64,000 nt of DNA from Prasinococcaceae sp. CCMP 1430 (GCA_013416795.1 RQSC01001262.1:1-64000); one strand, 5' to 3'. Counted from the stretch's first letter, positions 30,121 to 40,960 are shown. Numbers and translations: made by a program. The notes: generated by a model not told the origin, from the letters alone.

Positions 30121-30418
30121 AAAAGAAAGGTAGTAGATATATTTTTTATTTATCCTTCAAAGGAAAAGACAGGGAAAAAAGTCTTTTTTTTGAAAGGATG
30201 TTTTTTCTGTGTGCGTTCGTCTTTGGGTCGACGACCGTTTTTCTTTTTCAAGAAAAGAAAGACTCTCTCTTCTCTCTTTGTGTGTGGGTCACCCCACTTC
30301 AAAGAAAGGAAGGCGTTGAGTCGTTGAGGAAAGACCACTCTTTCCTGCGGATTGTTCGTTCTGAAGGTTCCCGCATTCTGCCTTCATCAAAGAAGGTTTC
30401 TTCTTTGCCCCGATGTGT

Positions 30419-30641
30419 GAGGTGCCAAACACTTCCGTCGATTCGAGCTCTCGGGAAGTATAAGCCTGTTATCCCCGGGGTACCTTTGATCCGTTGAGCG
30501 AAGCCCCTTCCACAAGGAAACTCCGGTTCAGTATGATCGACTTTCGTCTCTGCTCGATGTGCCCATCTTACAGTCAAGCAGGCATAGGGCATTCTCCCCA
30601 CTCGCCCGGTTGCCGTCCGGGGTGAGCCTACCTTGCATACA

Positions 30642-30681
<40 letters not shown>

Positions 30682-31020
30682 CTCCACCATGCACTGTCCA
30701 CAGGGTGAGAGCGCCGGTGTGTGTGGGTAGTCTCTCACTGATGCGTGTCCTCTAGGCCGCAACCTATGGATACCGCTCCTACCTAGTCTGCGCACACAGG
30801 TCCCGACACTCAATGCAGGGCTTGAGTAAAGGTCCACGGGGTCTTCTCGCCTTACCGTGAGTACCCCGCATCTTCACGGGGACTTCAATTTCACCGAGTC
30901 CATGGTTGAGACAGCTGGCCGGTGGTGACGTGATTCATGCGGGTCGCTACTTATGCGACAAGGAATTTCGCTCGTTGAATGGACGCGCTTTTCCATCTGA
31001 AATCTCGACAGTTTTTCCAC
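30419..31020 (-). rRNA. rnl: LSU rRNA fragment b (end of domain IV and most of domain V)
   Basis: Read on the minus strand it starts at GCGAAATTCCTTGTCGCATAAG (E. coli about 1934) and runs through GGTACCCCGGGGATAACAGGCTTATAC (about 2445) to GTTTGGCACCTC (about 2500), where recognisable LSU sequence ends. Flanks on both sides (to about 30330 and 31085) could belong to the transcript. It lies downstream of the SSU gene, not next to fragment a. Confidence 0.88.
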
Positions 31021-31129
31021 CGAAAGACTGTCCTCCTTCATTTTCTAAAGGGGCCAATTCCATAAAGGCGGTCTCAAAAAAAAACCGCCCTTGAAAACGG
31101 ATTTTTCTTGAGAAATCCTTGAGCACACA

Positions 31130-31245
31130 CCCTTTCGCTGAAGCTCAGGTATATTCATCCTTTCCCGTACGGTCAACCATGTCTATCCTTTCCCATAGGG
31201 TCAAGTCTATGTCTTTTTTTCCATATGCTCAAGTATGGACCTCCT
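31130..31245. repeat. Dispersed short mitochondrial spacer repeat
   Basis: Three to four imperfect units of about 28-30 bases, in the form CATCCTTTCCCGTACGGTCAA on the plus strand. Related units, in either orientation, occur at 9535-9615, 10085-10140, 10255-10335, 27535-27565 and 37795-37850. The interval from here to the SSU (31245-31690) shows no gene I recognise. Confidence 0.65.
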
Positions 31246-31689
31246 TTCTTAAATAAAAAATTTTATCTCTAAGGGGTCAGAAAAGTCTGACCAAAGACTT
31301 GAGTCTCTTTTTTCTGTGGTGTGTATGATTCAAAAAAAAAAACCTTTCCTTTATGACAAACACATGTTTTCTCGCTCGCAAACAAGGGAAACCAGACCGG
31401 AGAACCCAAAGAAGGAAAGAAGCATCCGCCCCCTCCAAGAAAGCGGTCACTCAAAAGAAGAAAAAACCTCCTGAACCCTCTTCTTCTTTGGTTTTAATAA
31501 GAGTACTATAAAAAACCTGCTGTCTTTCGTTAGCATGTATGATGGAAGACTGAAGGTTTAAGGTTTTCAGTCTTTTTTTTCTTTCAAAGACTCTTGTGTT
31601 TTTTTTACGAATCCTTGAAGATTCAAACAAAACCATTTTGCTTTCTCATTCCGAGTGGAGGGTGGTTTTTTCCCTCTCTTTCTGGTCAT

Positions 31690-33125
31690 CTTCCAAGGGC
31701 AGGTTCCCCTACCCTTACCTTGTTACGACTTCACTTCAGTTACTTTTGACAGGGTGGGACAGAGTTCTTTTCTTCCTCGAAAAGAGAAAAAGAAGGATGT
31801 CTGTACTTCACCTGAGAAAAATTTCCAAAGTGTGACGGGCGGTGTGTACAAGGTCCAGGTACGTGTTCACCGCGGCATTCTGATCCGCGATTACTCGCAA
31901 TTCCTCCTTCACGAGGGCGAGTTGCAGCCCCCGATCCGAACTAAGGAAGCCTTTGAGGGTTCTCTCAAGGTTTCCCTTTCGATCACCTATTGAAGCTTCC
32001 ATTGTAGCACAGGTGCAGCCCAACCCATAACGACCATAAGGACTTGACGTCATCCGCGCCTTCCTCCCCCTTCTCGAGGGCAGTCTTTTCAGTCAGAAAG
32101 AATCTGAAAAGGCGGGTTTCGCTCGTTTCTGAAATGAATCATAGGACACAAATCACGAACTGACGACAGCCATGCAGTACGCCTCATCACCAGAACTGGT
32201 GTGATGGAAGGGTTGGTAAGGTTTTGCGCGTATCATCGCATTAAGCCCCATGCTCCACTGCTTGTGTGGACCCCCGTCAATTCCTTTGAGTTTCAGCGCT
32301 GCCGCCGTACTCCCCAGGCGGTGCTCTCCGGCGTACACCTTGATCCCTAAGAATTTTTCAACCCTTAGATGGAGCACAACGTTTTCAGCTGTGGACTACG
32401 AGGGTCTCTAATCCTCTTCGCTCCCCACGCTTTCGTGCGTCAGCGTCGGTGCTGGGCCAGAAAACAGCCTTCGCCCATTGGCCTTCGACTCGAGATCACT
32501 GCATTGCACCGCTTCCTCGAGCCTTCCGTTTTCCTCTCCCAGACCCATGAGTGTGCCTTTCACCGAGCCTTTCCTCGATTCTTCCAGGGCTTTAACCCGA
32601 TGAGTGCACCTCCGCCTAGACACCCTTCACGCCCAGTCATTCCGATGAACACTCGCCCCCTTCGTATTACCGCGGCTGCTGGCACGAAGTTTGCCGGGGC
32701 TTCTCTTTTTTTCCTTCATCATAGGAGAAAGTCTTGAAGTTTACAACAGTGCGCTGTCAACCTCCTTCACGCGGTGTCGCTGCATCAGGGTTTCCCCCAG
32801 TGTGCAAGATTCTTCACTGCTGCCCTGATTTCAGGTCTGAGCCCTTTTCAGTTCCAGTGTGGCTGATCATACTCTCATACCAGCGACGGATCATCGGCTA
32901 GGATGGGCACAAACCACCTACGACCTAATCCGAAACAGGACCCTCCAAAGGCGGATGCTTCCTTTCCAAACATTCGGGGGACTCTCTCCCTTGGTTTTTC
33001 CTTTGGGTAGTCTTCCTGTCTATTACTCACCCGGACGCCCTGAGCATTGCCCAGTCGACTTGCATGTGTTAGACGCACCGCCAGCGTTCCATCTGGGCCA
33101 GGATCAAACCCGTCCTTTCACGAAT
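31690..33125 (-). rRNA. rns: Small subunit (16S-like) rRNA
   Basis: On the minus strand it begins GGGTTTGATCCTGGCCCAGA and holds ACACATGCAAGTCG, the 530 loop GTGCCAGCAGCCGCGGTAATACG, the 790/900 region and the decoding-site CGTAACAAGGTA near the 3' end. The 3' end reads GGTAGGGGAACCTGCCCTTGG, and no CCTCC anti-Shine-Dalgarno is seen after it. It lies between LSU fragments a and b on the same strand. Confidence 0.93.
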
Positions 33126-33289
33126 AGTTCTTTTTTCTGGTTTTTTCTCTTTTCTCCTGTGGTCGGAGAAGAAAGAAAGATTCAGAGTGGACCACATAGA
33201 GTCTCTGAGGATCCTACTAGACCTTAAAGGGTCGTTGGTGTCCTGCGGGTGAAGATTCTTTCCCGCATAGAGTGGTCTGTTCGAAGGCA

Positions 33290-35150
33290 GCTTTGGTGTA
33301 CCTTAGTACTGTCAGTGATACAGCAGCCATTGGCCCGGTTTTCGATTTCCGGCAAACACCGGTCCTGTACAACGACGGGCATTGGGCACACGTCAGTCCC
33401 TATACGTCGTCTTTCGACTTTGCAGAGACCTGTGGTTTTAATAACCAGTCCCCGGCCACATTTTTCTGCGACTCCAGTCAGACTGGAGCCCTCCTTCTTG
33501 CGAACGTACGGAGTGAATTTGCCGAGTTCCTTAACCATGGGTCTCTCGACGCCTGAGTCTGTTCGACCCGCGCACCAGTGTCGGTTTAGGTACGGATACA
33601 GGGTTTTTGAACTTTTCCTGGACCTTCTTTTCTCAGACCTTTCTTCCCAAAGAAAAAACCTCAAAGAAAGAAAGCCGTCCTTCAAAAACATCCTCCATCA
33701 AAGTGAGACTTCTCTCATCTTCTTAGGATCCGTGTCTTCCACAGATGGTCAACAGTGCTGTGGAACCCGTGCGCATACGGCGACGGGGATTGGCTCCCCG
33801 AGCCTCGTTACTCATGTCAGCATGCTCACTCCCGAGTCCTCCAGAAAAAGTATCCTTTTTCCTTCAAAGGAACACAGGACGCTCCGCTACCAGAACGAAT
33901 CGTTCTCCGTCGTTTCGGTGGTGCCCTTCAGTCCCGAGTATGGTCGGCGCCAAAAAACTCATTCAGTGCGCTGGTACGCGATCATCATAGAACGGCTGCT
34001 TCCAAGCCCATCTCCTGAATGTCTCTGTTTTCTGACTTCCTTGCGCACTCAGGGCACACTTTGGGACCTTAACGGACGGTCTGGGCTCTTCCCCTCTCGA
34101 CCCTGGACCTTCGCGCCCAGAGTCTGTACAGATACCCACCCTTTGTCGGCCTTCGGAGTTTTCTTGGACTTCGTAAAGGTTTGGGCTCCCGTCATCCAAC
34201 AAGTGCTCTACCTCCGAAAAGGAGTCTGGGTCTAGTCTACCTACATAGATTTCGCGGAGAACCAGCTATCACCAGGCTTGGTAAGCCTTTCACTCCTTTC
34301 CACCCCTCATCCGAGAATTTTGCCACATTCACCGGTTCGGTCCTCCATCGAAAGACTTTCGACTTCAACCTGGAGATGGAAAGCTCGCCTGGCTTCGGGT
34401 CGTACACCCCCTATACACAGAAAAGAAAGAAAAAACCCTTATCGCATACGCTCAAGAGAAAATCCTTTCTTTGAAAACCAAGAAAGAAGCCTTTGTAAAC
34501 TCGGGTTTCCTCCTGCCTCCACCTTTGGGCTCAAGCCTTGGTTTTTTTTTGTACAGGTGAATCTACACTCGCTGACCCATTATGCAAAAGGTACGCCGTC
34601 ACCATGTCTGGCTCCGACCGTTTGATGTGCACCAGGATTCAGGTTCTTTTCAAGTCCTCATTCTTCGGAAGAAGTCTTCCGGATCGGTTCTTTTCACCCT
34701 TCCCTCACGGTACATCCTGCGCTATCGGTTCTTCTAGGTATCCAACCTTCAGAGGGTGGTCCCCCTGTCTTCCATCGGTGTGATCCGATGTACTCATTCT
34801 TTTCTCTGTCGACCCAGTCTTTCCTGTACAGGGCTTTCACCTTCTTTGGCCCGGGATTCCACCACGGTTCAAGAAAAGAAGAAGGTCGACCTTCTTTGGG
34901 GTTTTTCACCAAAAAAAGAGAGGTTTGGTCCGGGGTCGATCACATCTACTGCCGGAGTCTCGGTTGATCAGTCTTCCTCGGGGTACTGAGATGTTTCACT
35001 TCCCCCGGTGTTTGTTCTGTCTGAGCTTGTGCTCTTGGGAAATCAAAACTTTGTCGCGGTGTGCTAAAGTTTTGCCTTTCGTTTTGGTGTACGTCCCTTT
35101 CCTAGAAGACCAGGGCATCCCCCTGGTGCATCCTCTCTCTCTACGATTCC
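33290..35150 (-). rRNA. rnl: LSU rRNA fragment a (domains I-III and start of IV)
   Basis: On the minus strand the 5' end shows ATGCCCTGG, as in bacterial LSU (E. coli about 30). GTTCCTTAACC-type complement and TTATTAAAACCACAGG (about 1780) follow, and recognisable sequence ends at GTACTAAGGTA (about 1931). The expected continuation GCGAAATTCC is not here but in fragment b. The tail 33190-33290 can form a GCGGG/CCCGC stem. Confidence 0.88.
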
Positions 35151-35169
35151 ACGAATACTTTTTCAGCGG

Positions 35170-35242
35170 TAGCAGCGGTGGGGATCGAACCCACGGCCCT
35201 AGGAGTATGAATCCTATGCTCGTACCACTGAGCTACACTGCC
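35170..35242 (-). tRNA. trnM: tRNA with CAU anticodon (Met)
   Basis: The anticodon stem TAGGA/TCCTA encloses TTCATAC. The acceptor is GGCAGTG/CGCTGCT. One of two CAU tRNAs; I take this as elongator Met, but an Ile (lysidine) role cannot be excluded from sequence alone. Confidence 0.8.
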
Positions 35243-35478
35243 AAAGTGGAAAGCCCTCCATCGCGGTCCCAGTCTTCCGGTACAGCGAACCTTCAGAAAA
35301 AGACGGGTCGAAAAAGGATCGTGTAGGTTTTTCTGAATGCACTGACTTCCCTAGAGGCGGTCTATGAAGATCTTTCTTTTGTTTTTCTGTCTGCGACCGG
35401 TTTAATGGTGACACTTTGTCCGGTCTCTTGAAAGGATTCTTTCTCTTTCGCTTTTTTCTTTAAAAAAGTCCGGTTTTG

Positions 35479-36255
35479 ATGCTCATCCTGTACACACTTA
35501 TGGTTTTCAGTCCTTTGGAACAGTTCGCCATCATTCGACTTCTCACCCTTCGGGTTGGAGGGCTCGATCTTTCCATCACAAACTCCTTCCTCATGACCGT
35601 TTTGGGGTTGAGTCTGCTTTTGGGTGCCTATGTTTACACCCTTCAAGGAACAGGAGGAAAGCTTGTTCCGACCTACACCCAGGTCTGTGTGGAGTCTCAG
35701 TATACCTTTATCAAAGGGTTGGTTGGAGACCAACTTGGAAAGGAAGGGTATCCCTACCTTTCTCTTATCTATGTGGTCTTTACCTTGATTCTGGGATGTA
35801 ACCTTATCGGAATGGTTCCCTATTCCTTTACACCGACCTCCCACTTTATCTTTACCCTTGGATTGTCCCTTTCCCTCTTTATTGGGCTTGTGATTATTGG
35901 GTTCTCACGCCATGGGCTTCACTTCTTTAGCCTCCTTCTTCCTGCAGGAACCCCTCTTGGACTTGCACCCTTCCTTGTTCTTCTTGAACTGATTTCCTAT
36001 GTCTTTAAGGTGATCAGTCTTGGGGTTCGACTCGCAGCAAACATGCTTGCGGGACACTGTCTTTTGAAGATTCTTGCTGGGTTTGTATGGACTATGGTTC
36101 TGAGTGGGTCACCTTTGCTTATGCTTGCGGGAAGTCTTCCCTTTGGAGCCATTGTTATCTTGACCGGAGTGGAATTCGGAATTGCAGGGATTCAGGCATA
36201 CGTGTTTACTATGCTTTTCTGTATCTACCTTCAAGAGGCTTTGAACCTTCACTGA
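35479..36255 (+). CDS. atp6: ATP synthase subunit 6 (a subunit)
   Basis: The proton channel of Fo, 258 residues with about six helices. The essential Arg is in LGVRLAANMLAGHCLLKIL. EFGIAGIQAYVFTMLFCIYLQEALN ends the protein as in the family, and MVPYSFTPTSHFIF is the conserved second helix region. ATG 35479 is used; the TTG just before it is ignored. Confidence 0.97.
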   Translation: MLILYTLMVFSPLEQFAIIRLLTLRVGGLDLSITNSFLMTVLGLSLLLGAYVYTLQGTGGKLVPTYTQVCVESQYTFIKGLVGDQLGKEGYPYLSLIYVVFTLILGCNLIGMVPYSFTPTSHFIFTLGLSLSLFIGLVIIGFSRHGLHFFSLLLPAGTPLGLAPFLVLLELISYVFKVISLGVRLAANMLAGHCLLKILAGFVWTMVLSGSPLLMLAGSLPFGAIVILTGVEFGIAGIQAYVFTMLFCIYLQEALNLH

Positions 36256-36264
36256 GGATAGAAC

Positions 36265-36337
36265 GCGCCTATAGCTCAATGGATAGGGCGTCGCACTTCG
36301 GATGCGAAGATTGAGGGTTCGAGTCCTTCTAGGCGTA
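36265..36337 (+). tRNA. trnR: tRNA-Arg (UCG)
   Basis: The anticodon stem TCGCA/TGCGA encloses CTTCGGA, giving UCG. The acceptor is GCGCCTA/TAGGCGT. The only tRNA-Arg found. Confidence 0.9.
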
Positions 36338-36392
36338 GACTCCTTTCCTTTTCCCAGACCCTCAAGTGTGTGCACCCTTTTCCCAGCCTTTG

Positions 36393-36465
36393 GAGCCTGT
36401 AGCTCAGTCGGGAGAGCGCACCCTTGATAAGGGTGAGGTCCGTTGTTCGAACCAACGTAGGCTCA
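36393..36465 (+). tRNA. trnI: tRNA-Ile (GAU)
   Basis: The anticodon stem CACCC/GGGTG encloses TTGATAA, giving GAU. The acceptor is GAGCCTG/TAGGCTC. Confidence 0.9.
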
Positions 36466-36470
36466 GATTT

Positions 36471-36542
36471 GGAAGGATAGTTTCAATGGTAAAATGGCGG
36501 TCTCCAAAACCGGCGTTGGGGGTTCGAGCCCCTCTCCTTCTG
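36471..36542 (+). tRNA. trnW: tRNA-Trp (CCA)
   Basis: The anticodon loop CTCCAAA gives CCA, reading UGG only, which agrees with TGA as stop. The acceptor is GGAAGGA/TCCTTCT with discriminator G. Confidence 0.88.
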
Positions 36543-36587
36543 AAGAAGGTTCTCAGAAAGAAACCCGTCATCTGACCGAGAAAGAAG

Positions 36588-36659
36588 GCTCCCTTCGTCT
36601 AGGGGTAAGGACATAACCTTTTCGAGGTTGAAACACGGGTTCGAATCCCGTAGGGAGCA
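36588..36659 (+). tRNA. trnE: tRNA-Glu (UUC)
   Basis: The anticodon stem TAACC/GGTTG encloses TTTTCGA, giving UUC. The acceptor is GCTCCCT/AGGGAGC. Repeat B begins inside it at 36645, so the right copy keeps only its last 15 bases. Confidence 0.88.
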
Positions 36660-36793
36660 GGAAAGAAAGGAAGTCTTTCTTTTTTCAGACTCTTTTTTCT
36701 GAAAAACTCAGTCTTTTTTCTTGTGTTTCCCTTTCTTTTTCTTTTGTACAGAAAGAAAGCTTCCACCAGTCTCCTTTTTCTTTCTTTGACTGA

Positions 36794-37786
36794 ATGACAC
36801 TTCTTACCTTTGTCTTCCAACTTACCCAGATTCTTGGTCTTCTTCTTCCTTTGTTGATTGCGGTTGCCTACCTTACCCTTGCAGAGCGAAAGATTATGGG
36901 GGCCATGCAACGACGAAAGGGGCCGGATGTGGTTGGTCTCTGGGGGCTTTTCCAGCCCCTTGCGGATGCTTTGAAGCTTCTTGTGAAAGAGGCTGCCCTT
37001 CCTACCCTTTCAGATATTCACCTTTTTGTTGCCGCCCCAGTCCTTACCTTTATTTTTGCAATGATGGGGTGGGCTGCTCTTCCTCTTTCAGAGGATGCTG
37101 TTCTTGTGGACCTTGATCTTGGAATTTTGTATATTTTTGCAACAGGGTCTTTGGGGGTGTATGGAATCATTATTGCAGGGTGGGCATCGAACTCAAAGTA
37201 TGCCTTTCTTGGAGCCCTCCGATCGACCGCACAGATGGTTTCCTATGAGGTTTCTATTGGACTTATTTTGATTTCCGTCCTTCTCTGTACAGGGTCTCTT
37301 CAAATTGCTTCTATTGTGAAAGCCCAGGAGGAAGTCTGGCTTGTCCTCCCTCTCTTCCCTATTGCTCTTCTTTTCTTCATTTCTTGTCTTGCGGAAACGA
37401 ATCGAGCACCCTTTGACCTTCCAGAAGCGGAGGCGGAGTTGGTTGCAGGGTACAACGTTGAATACGGGTCTATGGGGTTTGCCCTCTTCTTTCTTGGAGA
37501 GTATGCAAACATGATTCTCATGTCTGCCCTTCTTGTCCTTCTCTTCCTTGGTGGGTGGCACCCTCCTCTTATGGTCTTTCCTTTGACCATGATTCCTGGA
37601 GGGTTCTGGTATGCAGTCAAAACCCTCTTCCTTCTTCTTGGGTATATTTGGGTTCGAGCCAGTCTTCCTCGATACCGATATGACCAACTTATGGCCCTTG
37701 GGTGGAAGGTCTTCCTCCCTCTTTCCCTTGGATGGGTCTGTATGTTGAGTGGTCTTCTTCTTGGATTGAACGCTCTTCCAATGTAA
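36794..37786 (+). CDS. nad1: NADH dehydrogenase subunit 1 (complex I)
   Basis: A quinone-site membrane subunit, 330 residues with eight helices. [22 protein letters not shown], then [24 protein letters not shown], the acidic loop [24 protein letters not shown] and the final [13 protein letters not shown] are all family hallmarks. It is encoded in repeat B, so a second identical copy exists at 47496-46504. Confidence 0.98.
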   Translation: MTLLTFVFQLTQILGLLLPLLIAVAYLTLAERKIMGAMQRRKGPDVVGLWGLFQPLADALKLLVKEAALPTLSDIHLFVAAPVLTFIFAMMGWAALPLSEDAVLVDLDLGILYIFATGSLGVYGIIIAGWASNSKYAFLGALRSTAQMVSYEVSIGLILISVLLCTGSLQIASIVKAQEEVWLVLPLFPIALLFFISCLAETNRAPFDLPEAEAELVAGYNVEYGSMGFALFFLGEYANMILMSALLVLLFLGGWHPPLMVFPLTMIPGGFWYAVKTLFLLLGYIWVRASLPRYRYDQLMALGWKVFLPLSLGWVCMLSGLLLGLNALPM

Positions 37787-37872
37787 ACCTTTCTTTTCCC
37801 ATATGGTCAAATATGTGTCTTTTTTCCCATACGGTCAAAGAAAGAGAGGGTTTCTTTCAAAGACTGAGACAC

Positions 37873-37945
37873 GGCAGCATGGGCCAATTGGAAGGCTGCG
37901 AGGCTCATGACCTCGAGTGTCCTGGTTCGAATCCAGGTGCTGCTC
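37873..37945 (+). tRNA. trnM: tRNA with CAU anticodon (initiator Met or Ile candidate)
   Basis: The anticodon stem CGAGG/CCTCG encloses CTCATGA. The acceptor is GGCAGCA/TGCTGCT. Together with the tRNA at 35170 it supplies two CAU tRNAs; which is the initiator is not certain. Confidence 0.75.
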
Positions 37946-37980
37946 TCACCTTCACCCTAGACCACCCACAGATTTTTTGT

Positions 37981-38619
37981 ATGACTACGGTACTCTTCTA
38001 TTTCCTTGGCCTTATCGGTCTTGTCTCAGCATTTTCAGTTGTCTGGGCACACAACCCTGTGCATTCCGTCCTTGCGCTGGTTGCTGCTTTCGCTGGAGGT
38101 GGATGTATCTGTCTTTTGATGGACCTTGACTTTTTTGGACTTACGCTTTTGGTTGTCTATGTAGGAGCAATTAGTGTTCTCTTTCTTTTTGTTATTATGA
38201 TGTTGAATTTGAAAGAAGAAAGCATCAGTTTGAAAACAGCACCCTCTCTTCTTCTCGGATTGACTTTTATTGCTTTGTTTTACTACATTCTTCACTCTGC
38301 CCTTATGCCAACCTTTCCAACTCCAGGAAGCCTTCCCCCTTTGGGCGGGCATATCGGGCCGGACCCACTCGGGTTGATTAACCTTCTTCCAGAAATTGAA
38401 GACCAAACAACCTTGGTCACTGTGGGAATTCAACTCTTCGGGGCAAAGATTGCGGAAGTTATGATTGCAAGTGGTATTCTTTTGGTAGCTATGGTAGGGG
38501 CTATTCACCTTACTCTTGAAAAGAATGCACACACAAAAACGCAAAACCCAGTCTCTCAGATGTTGCGAGATGCGAGTCGATCCACTGTCAAGTATGCATA
38601 TAAACCTTCTCAAGACTGA
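37981..38619 (+). CDS. nad6: NADH dehydrogenase subunit 6 (complex I)
   Basis: A membrane-arm subunit, 212 residues. The third helix LTLLVVYVGAISVLFLFVIMML carries the conserved YVGA pi-bulge motif, and the first two helices (SAFSVVWAHNPVHSVLALVAAF) agree with the family. The C-terminus is hydrophilic. ATG 37981 lies two bases outside repeat B, so the reading frame starts at the repeat edge. Confidence 0.96.
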   Translation: MTTVLFYFLGLIGLVSAFSVVWAHNPVHSVLALVAAFAGGGCICLLMDLDFFGLTLLVVYVGAISVLFLFVIMMLNLKEESISLKTAPSLLLGLTFIALFYYILHSALMPTFPTPGSLPPLGGHIGPDPLGLINLLPEIEDQTTLVTVGIQLFGAKIAEVMIASGILLVAMVGAIHLTLEKNAHTKTQNPVSQMLRDASRSTVKYAYKPSQD

Positions 38620-38761
38620 TCTCTCTTGAAAAGGAAATAATTAATTTTTTATTTATATTTCAGGGTCGGTTGGCTTTCCAAGAAAACCTTTTTTGTTGAC
38701 CCGAAAAAAGAGAGTGAAAAGAGAAAGTCTTTGGTTTTCTTTGAAAAAAAGACCAATCTTT

Positions 38762-39565
38762 TCAGAGTCCACCCCACCAGTAAATACTTACAAAAAGGAA
38801 GAGCCAGACAACATCGACGAAGTGCCAATACCATGCTGCGGCTTCAAACCCAAAGTGGTGTCGGGGAGTCATGTGGCCTTGAAGCTCTCGCCACATACAA
38901 ACCCCAAGGAAGATAGACCCAATACACACGTGAAATCCGTGGAACCCTGTTGCAAGGAAGAAGACAGACCCGTACACCGAATCAGACATTGAAAAGGTTG
39001 CTTCCATATACTCAAGAGACTGAAGCATAGTAAAGATTGCTCCGAGTGCAAGAGTGTAAGTCAGTCCGTCTTGGGTGTTTTCGTGATCGTTATTCACAAG
39101 GGCATGGTGTGCCCAAGTGACAGAAGCCCCAGAGGTCAAAAGAATCAAGGTGTTCAAAAAGGGAACACCCCAAGGATCCAAAACCTCGATTCCTTTTGGA
39201 GGCCACATAGCTCCAATTTCTACAGTGGGAGCAAGGCTTGAATGGAAGAAAGCCCAGAAAAAGGCCAAGAAAAACATAACCTCACTCACGATGAAAAGAA
39301 GCATTCCCCATCGAAGGCCGGCTTGGACAGTCATAGTATGGTGGCCTTCGTAGGTTGACTCACGAACAATATCTCGCCACCATACGTACATCACGTACAG
39401 AATGATTGCGAATCCGATGAAGAAAAGGTTTGATCCTCCCTCAAACCCGTGCATAGAAAGCACGGCTCCAATGGTGAGACACAAAGCTCCAAGAGAGGCA
39501 AAAAAGGGCCACGGACTTGGGTCCACCAGGTGGTAAGGGTGACGTTGCACTGAAGTTGATGCCAT
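38762..39565 (-). CDS. cox3: Cytochrome c oxidase subunit 3
   Basis: A complex IV subunit, 267 residues and seven helices. [14 protein letters not shown] is the standard start; [34 protein letters not shown] and the ending [23 protein letters not shown] are conserved. Start ATG 39565. A gap of 124 bases separates it from cox2 on the same strand. Confidence 0.98.
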   Translation of the reverse strand: MASTSVQRHPYHLVDPSPWPFFASLGALCLTIGAVLSMHGFEGGSNLFFIGFAIILYVMYVWWRDIVRESTYEGHHTMTVQAGLRWGMLLFIVSEVMFFLAFFWAFFHSSLAPTVEIGAMWPPKGIEVLDPWGVPFLNTLILLTSGASVTWAHHALVNNDHENTQDGLTYTLALGAIFTMLQSLEYMEATFSMSDSVYGSVFFLATGFHGFHVCIGSIFLGVCMWRELQGHMTPRHHFGFEAAAWYWHFVDVVWLFLFVSIYWWGGL

Positions 39566-39690
39566 TGTAAAAAGAGAAATACACTCACAGTGTGTGGAAA
39601 AAAAGGAAAGGAAGGTTTTTGAGAAAAGAAGGAAAAGACTTTCAAACTCTCGGTCTGACCGACAAAGAAAACCATCCAAAGAAAAAAAGA

Positions 39691-40434
39691 TCAGATATCT
39701 TCCATCTTTACTCGAAGCCAGTCAACGTACTGAGGCATGGTGACAGACTCCACAGCAATCGGCATAAACCCATGGTTCATTCCACAAATTTCACTACACT
39801 GTCCATAGAAAAGACCGACTCGATCCATGTACAGAGAAACTTGGTTCAGTCGTCCAGGAACAGCATCACACTTCAATGCAAGACTTGGAACAGCCCAGCA
39901 ATGAAGAACGTCTGCACTTGTAATAAGGACGCGAACGTGTGAGTGAACAGGAAGAACAACCCGGTTATCAACCTCAAGCAATCGAAGATCACCTGGAAGA
40001 AGGTCGTCCTCTGCAATCATATACGAATCATATACAATTGAAGTCTCGTTATCCTGAGCATAATCTGAATACTCATAGGTCCAATACCATTGGTGACCAA
40101 CAACTTTCAAAGTAATTGCCGGGTCAACCACCTCATCCATTGAGTAAAGCAATGCAAAAGAAGGCATTGCAATCAACATAAGAATAAGACTTGGGGTCAC
40201 GGTCCAAATAATTTCAAGTTCTGTTCCGTGGGTGGTTGAATCCGCACCGATACTTGTCCCTTTTACGAAGTGCATAAGACATCGAACCATAAGGAAACAA
40301 ACCATAACCACAATTGCGATCAAGAAAAACATAATATCGTGGTGAAGATCATAGATCCCAGCCATTGCTGGAGATGCAGGATCCTGAAACCCATATTGCC
40401 ATGGGATAGCGTGATCAGCGTACACAGTGAACAT
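39691..40434 (-). CDS. cox2: Cytochrome c oxidase subunit 2
   Basis: The electron-entry subunit of complex IV. Two membrane helices follow [15 protein letters not shown]. The C-terminal cupredoxin domain carries the CuA ligands in [13 protein letters not shown] and [15 protein letters not shown], and the aromatic stretch [11 protein letters not shown]. 247 residues from ATG 40434; the open frame further upstream overlaps trnF and is not used. Confidence 0.98.
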   Translation of the reverse strand: MFTVYADHAIPWQYGFQDPASPAMAGIYDLHHDIMFFLIAIVVMVCFLMVRCLMHFVKGTSIGADSTTHGTELEIIWTVTPSLILMLIAMPSFALLYSMDEVVDPAITLKVVGHQWYWTYEYSDYAQDNETSIVYDSYMIAEDDLLPGDLRLLEVDNRVVLPVHSHVRVLITSADVLHCWAVPSLALKCDAVPGRLNQVSLYMDRVGLFYGQCSEICGMNHGFMPIAVESVTMPQYVDWLRVKMEDI

Positions 40435-40646
40435 CAAAAATCGAAAGAAAAAAGAAAGGAAGGTTCCTTTCTGCAAGAAAGAAAAAGAAAAAAGGGTGAC
40501 GGAAGGAAAGATTTTTTGATCGAAGGCTTCCCTATGGAGGGACACACCCTTTAGTTTCAGAAAGAAAAAATCTACTTTTGTGGTCTCTTCCTTTGACACA
40601 AAGAAAGAATGTCCCTTCAAAAAGGAAAAACTCTCTCTCTTTCCTA

Positions 40647-40719
40647 TGATCGACACAGGATTCGAACCTGTGACACCAAGAGCTTCAATCTTGTGCTCTA
40701 CCAACTGAGCTAGTCGATC
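40647..40719 (-). tRNA. trnF: tRNA-Phe (GAA)
   Basis: The anticodon stem CAAGA/TCTTG encloses TTGAAGC, giving GAA. The acceptor is GATCGAC/GTCGATC. Confidence 0.92.
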
Positions 40720-40778
40720 CTAAAAAAGAAATCAAAGGGTTTTTGAAGGAAAAAAGGAGGGTTTTCTACGAAAAAACC

Positions 40779-40851
40779 CGACCAAACTGGGATTCGAACC
40801 CAGAACTCCCGCATTAACAGTGCGACGTTCTACCAAATGAACTTTTTGGTC
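40779..40851 (-). tRNA. trnN: tRNA-Asn (GUU)
   Basis: The anticodon loop CTGTTAA gives GUU. The acceptor is GACCAAA/TTTGGTC with discriminator G. Confidence 0.9.
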
Positions 40852-40960
40852 GTTCTCCAAAAGGGCGGTTAACCTTGAAAAGTCTTCACATACGAAAACT
40901 TTTTCGAAAGAAGAGGAAGAAAACCCTTCGTTTCTGGCAAACAAAGAAAACCAAACCTTC

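Larger units (their letters stand above)
36645..37979 (+). repeat. Inverted repeat B, left copy
   Basis: 1335 bases, identical in reverse complement to 46311-47645 in the portions compared (axis x + x' = 84290). Contains nad1 and a tRNA with CAU anticodon. Unlike repeat A, no mirror-image segment is seen: its spacers read as normal reverse complement. Confidence 0.95.

Noticed and set aside
31260-31690. A hidden 5S rRNA or further protein gene upstream of the SSU 3' end
   Set aside because: No 5S-like conserved loop was found, and the short frames there (about 61 codons) have no recognisable features.
31020-33290. A group I or II intron joining LSU fragments a and b
   Set aside because: The space holds the SSU gene plus short spacers; I found no intron core motifs. 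Trans-splicing remains only a hypothesis.
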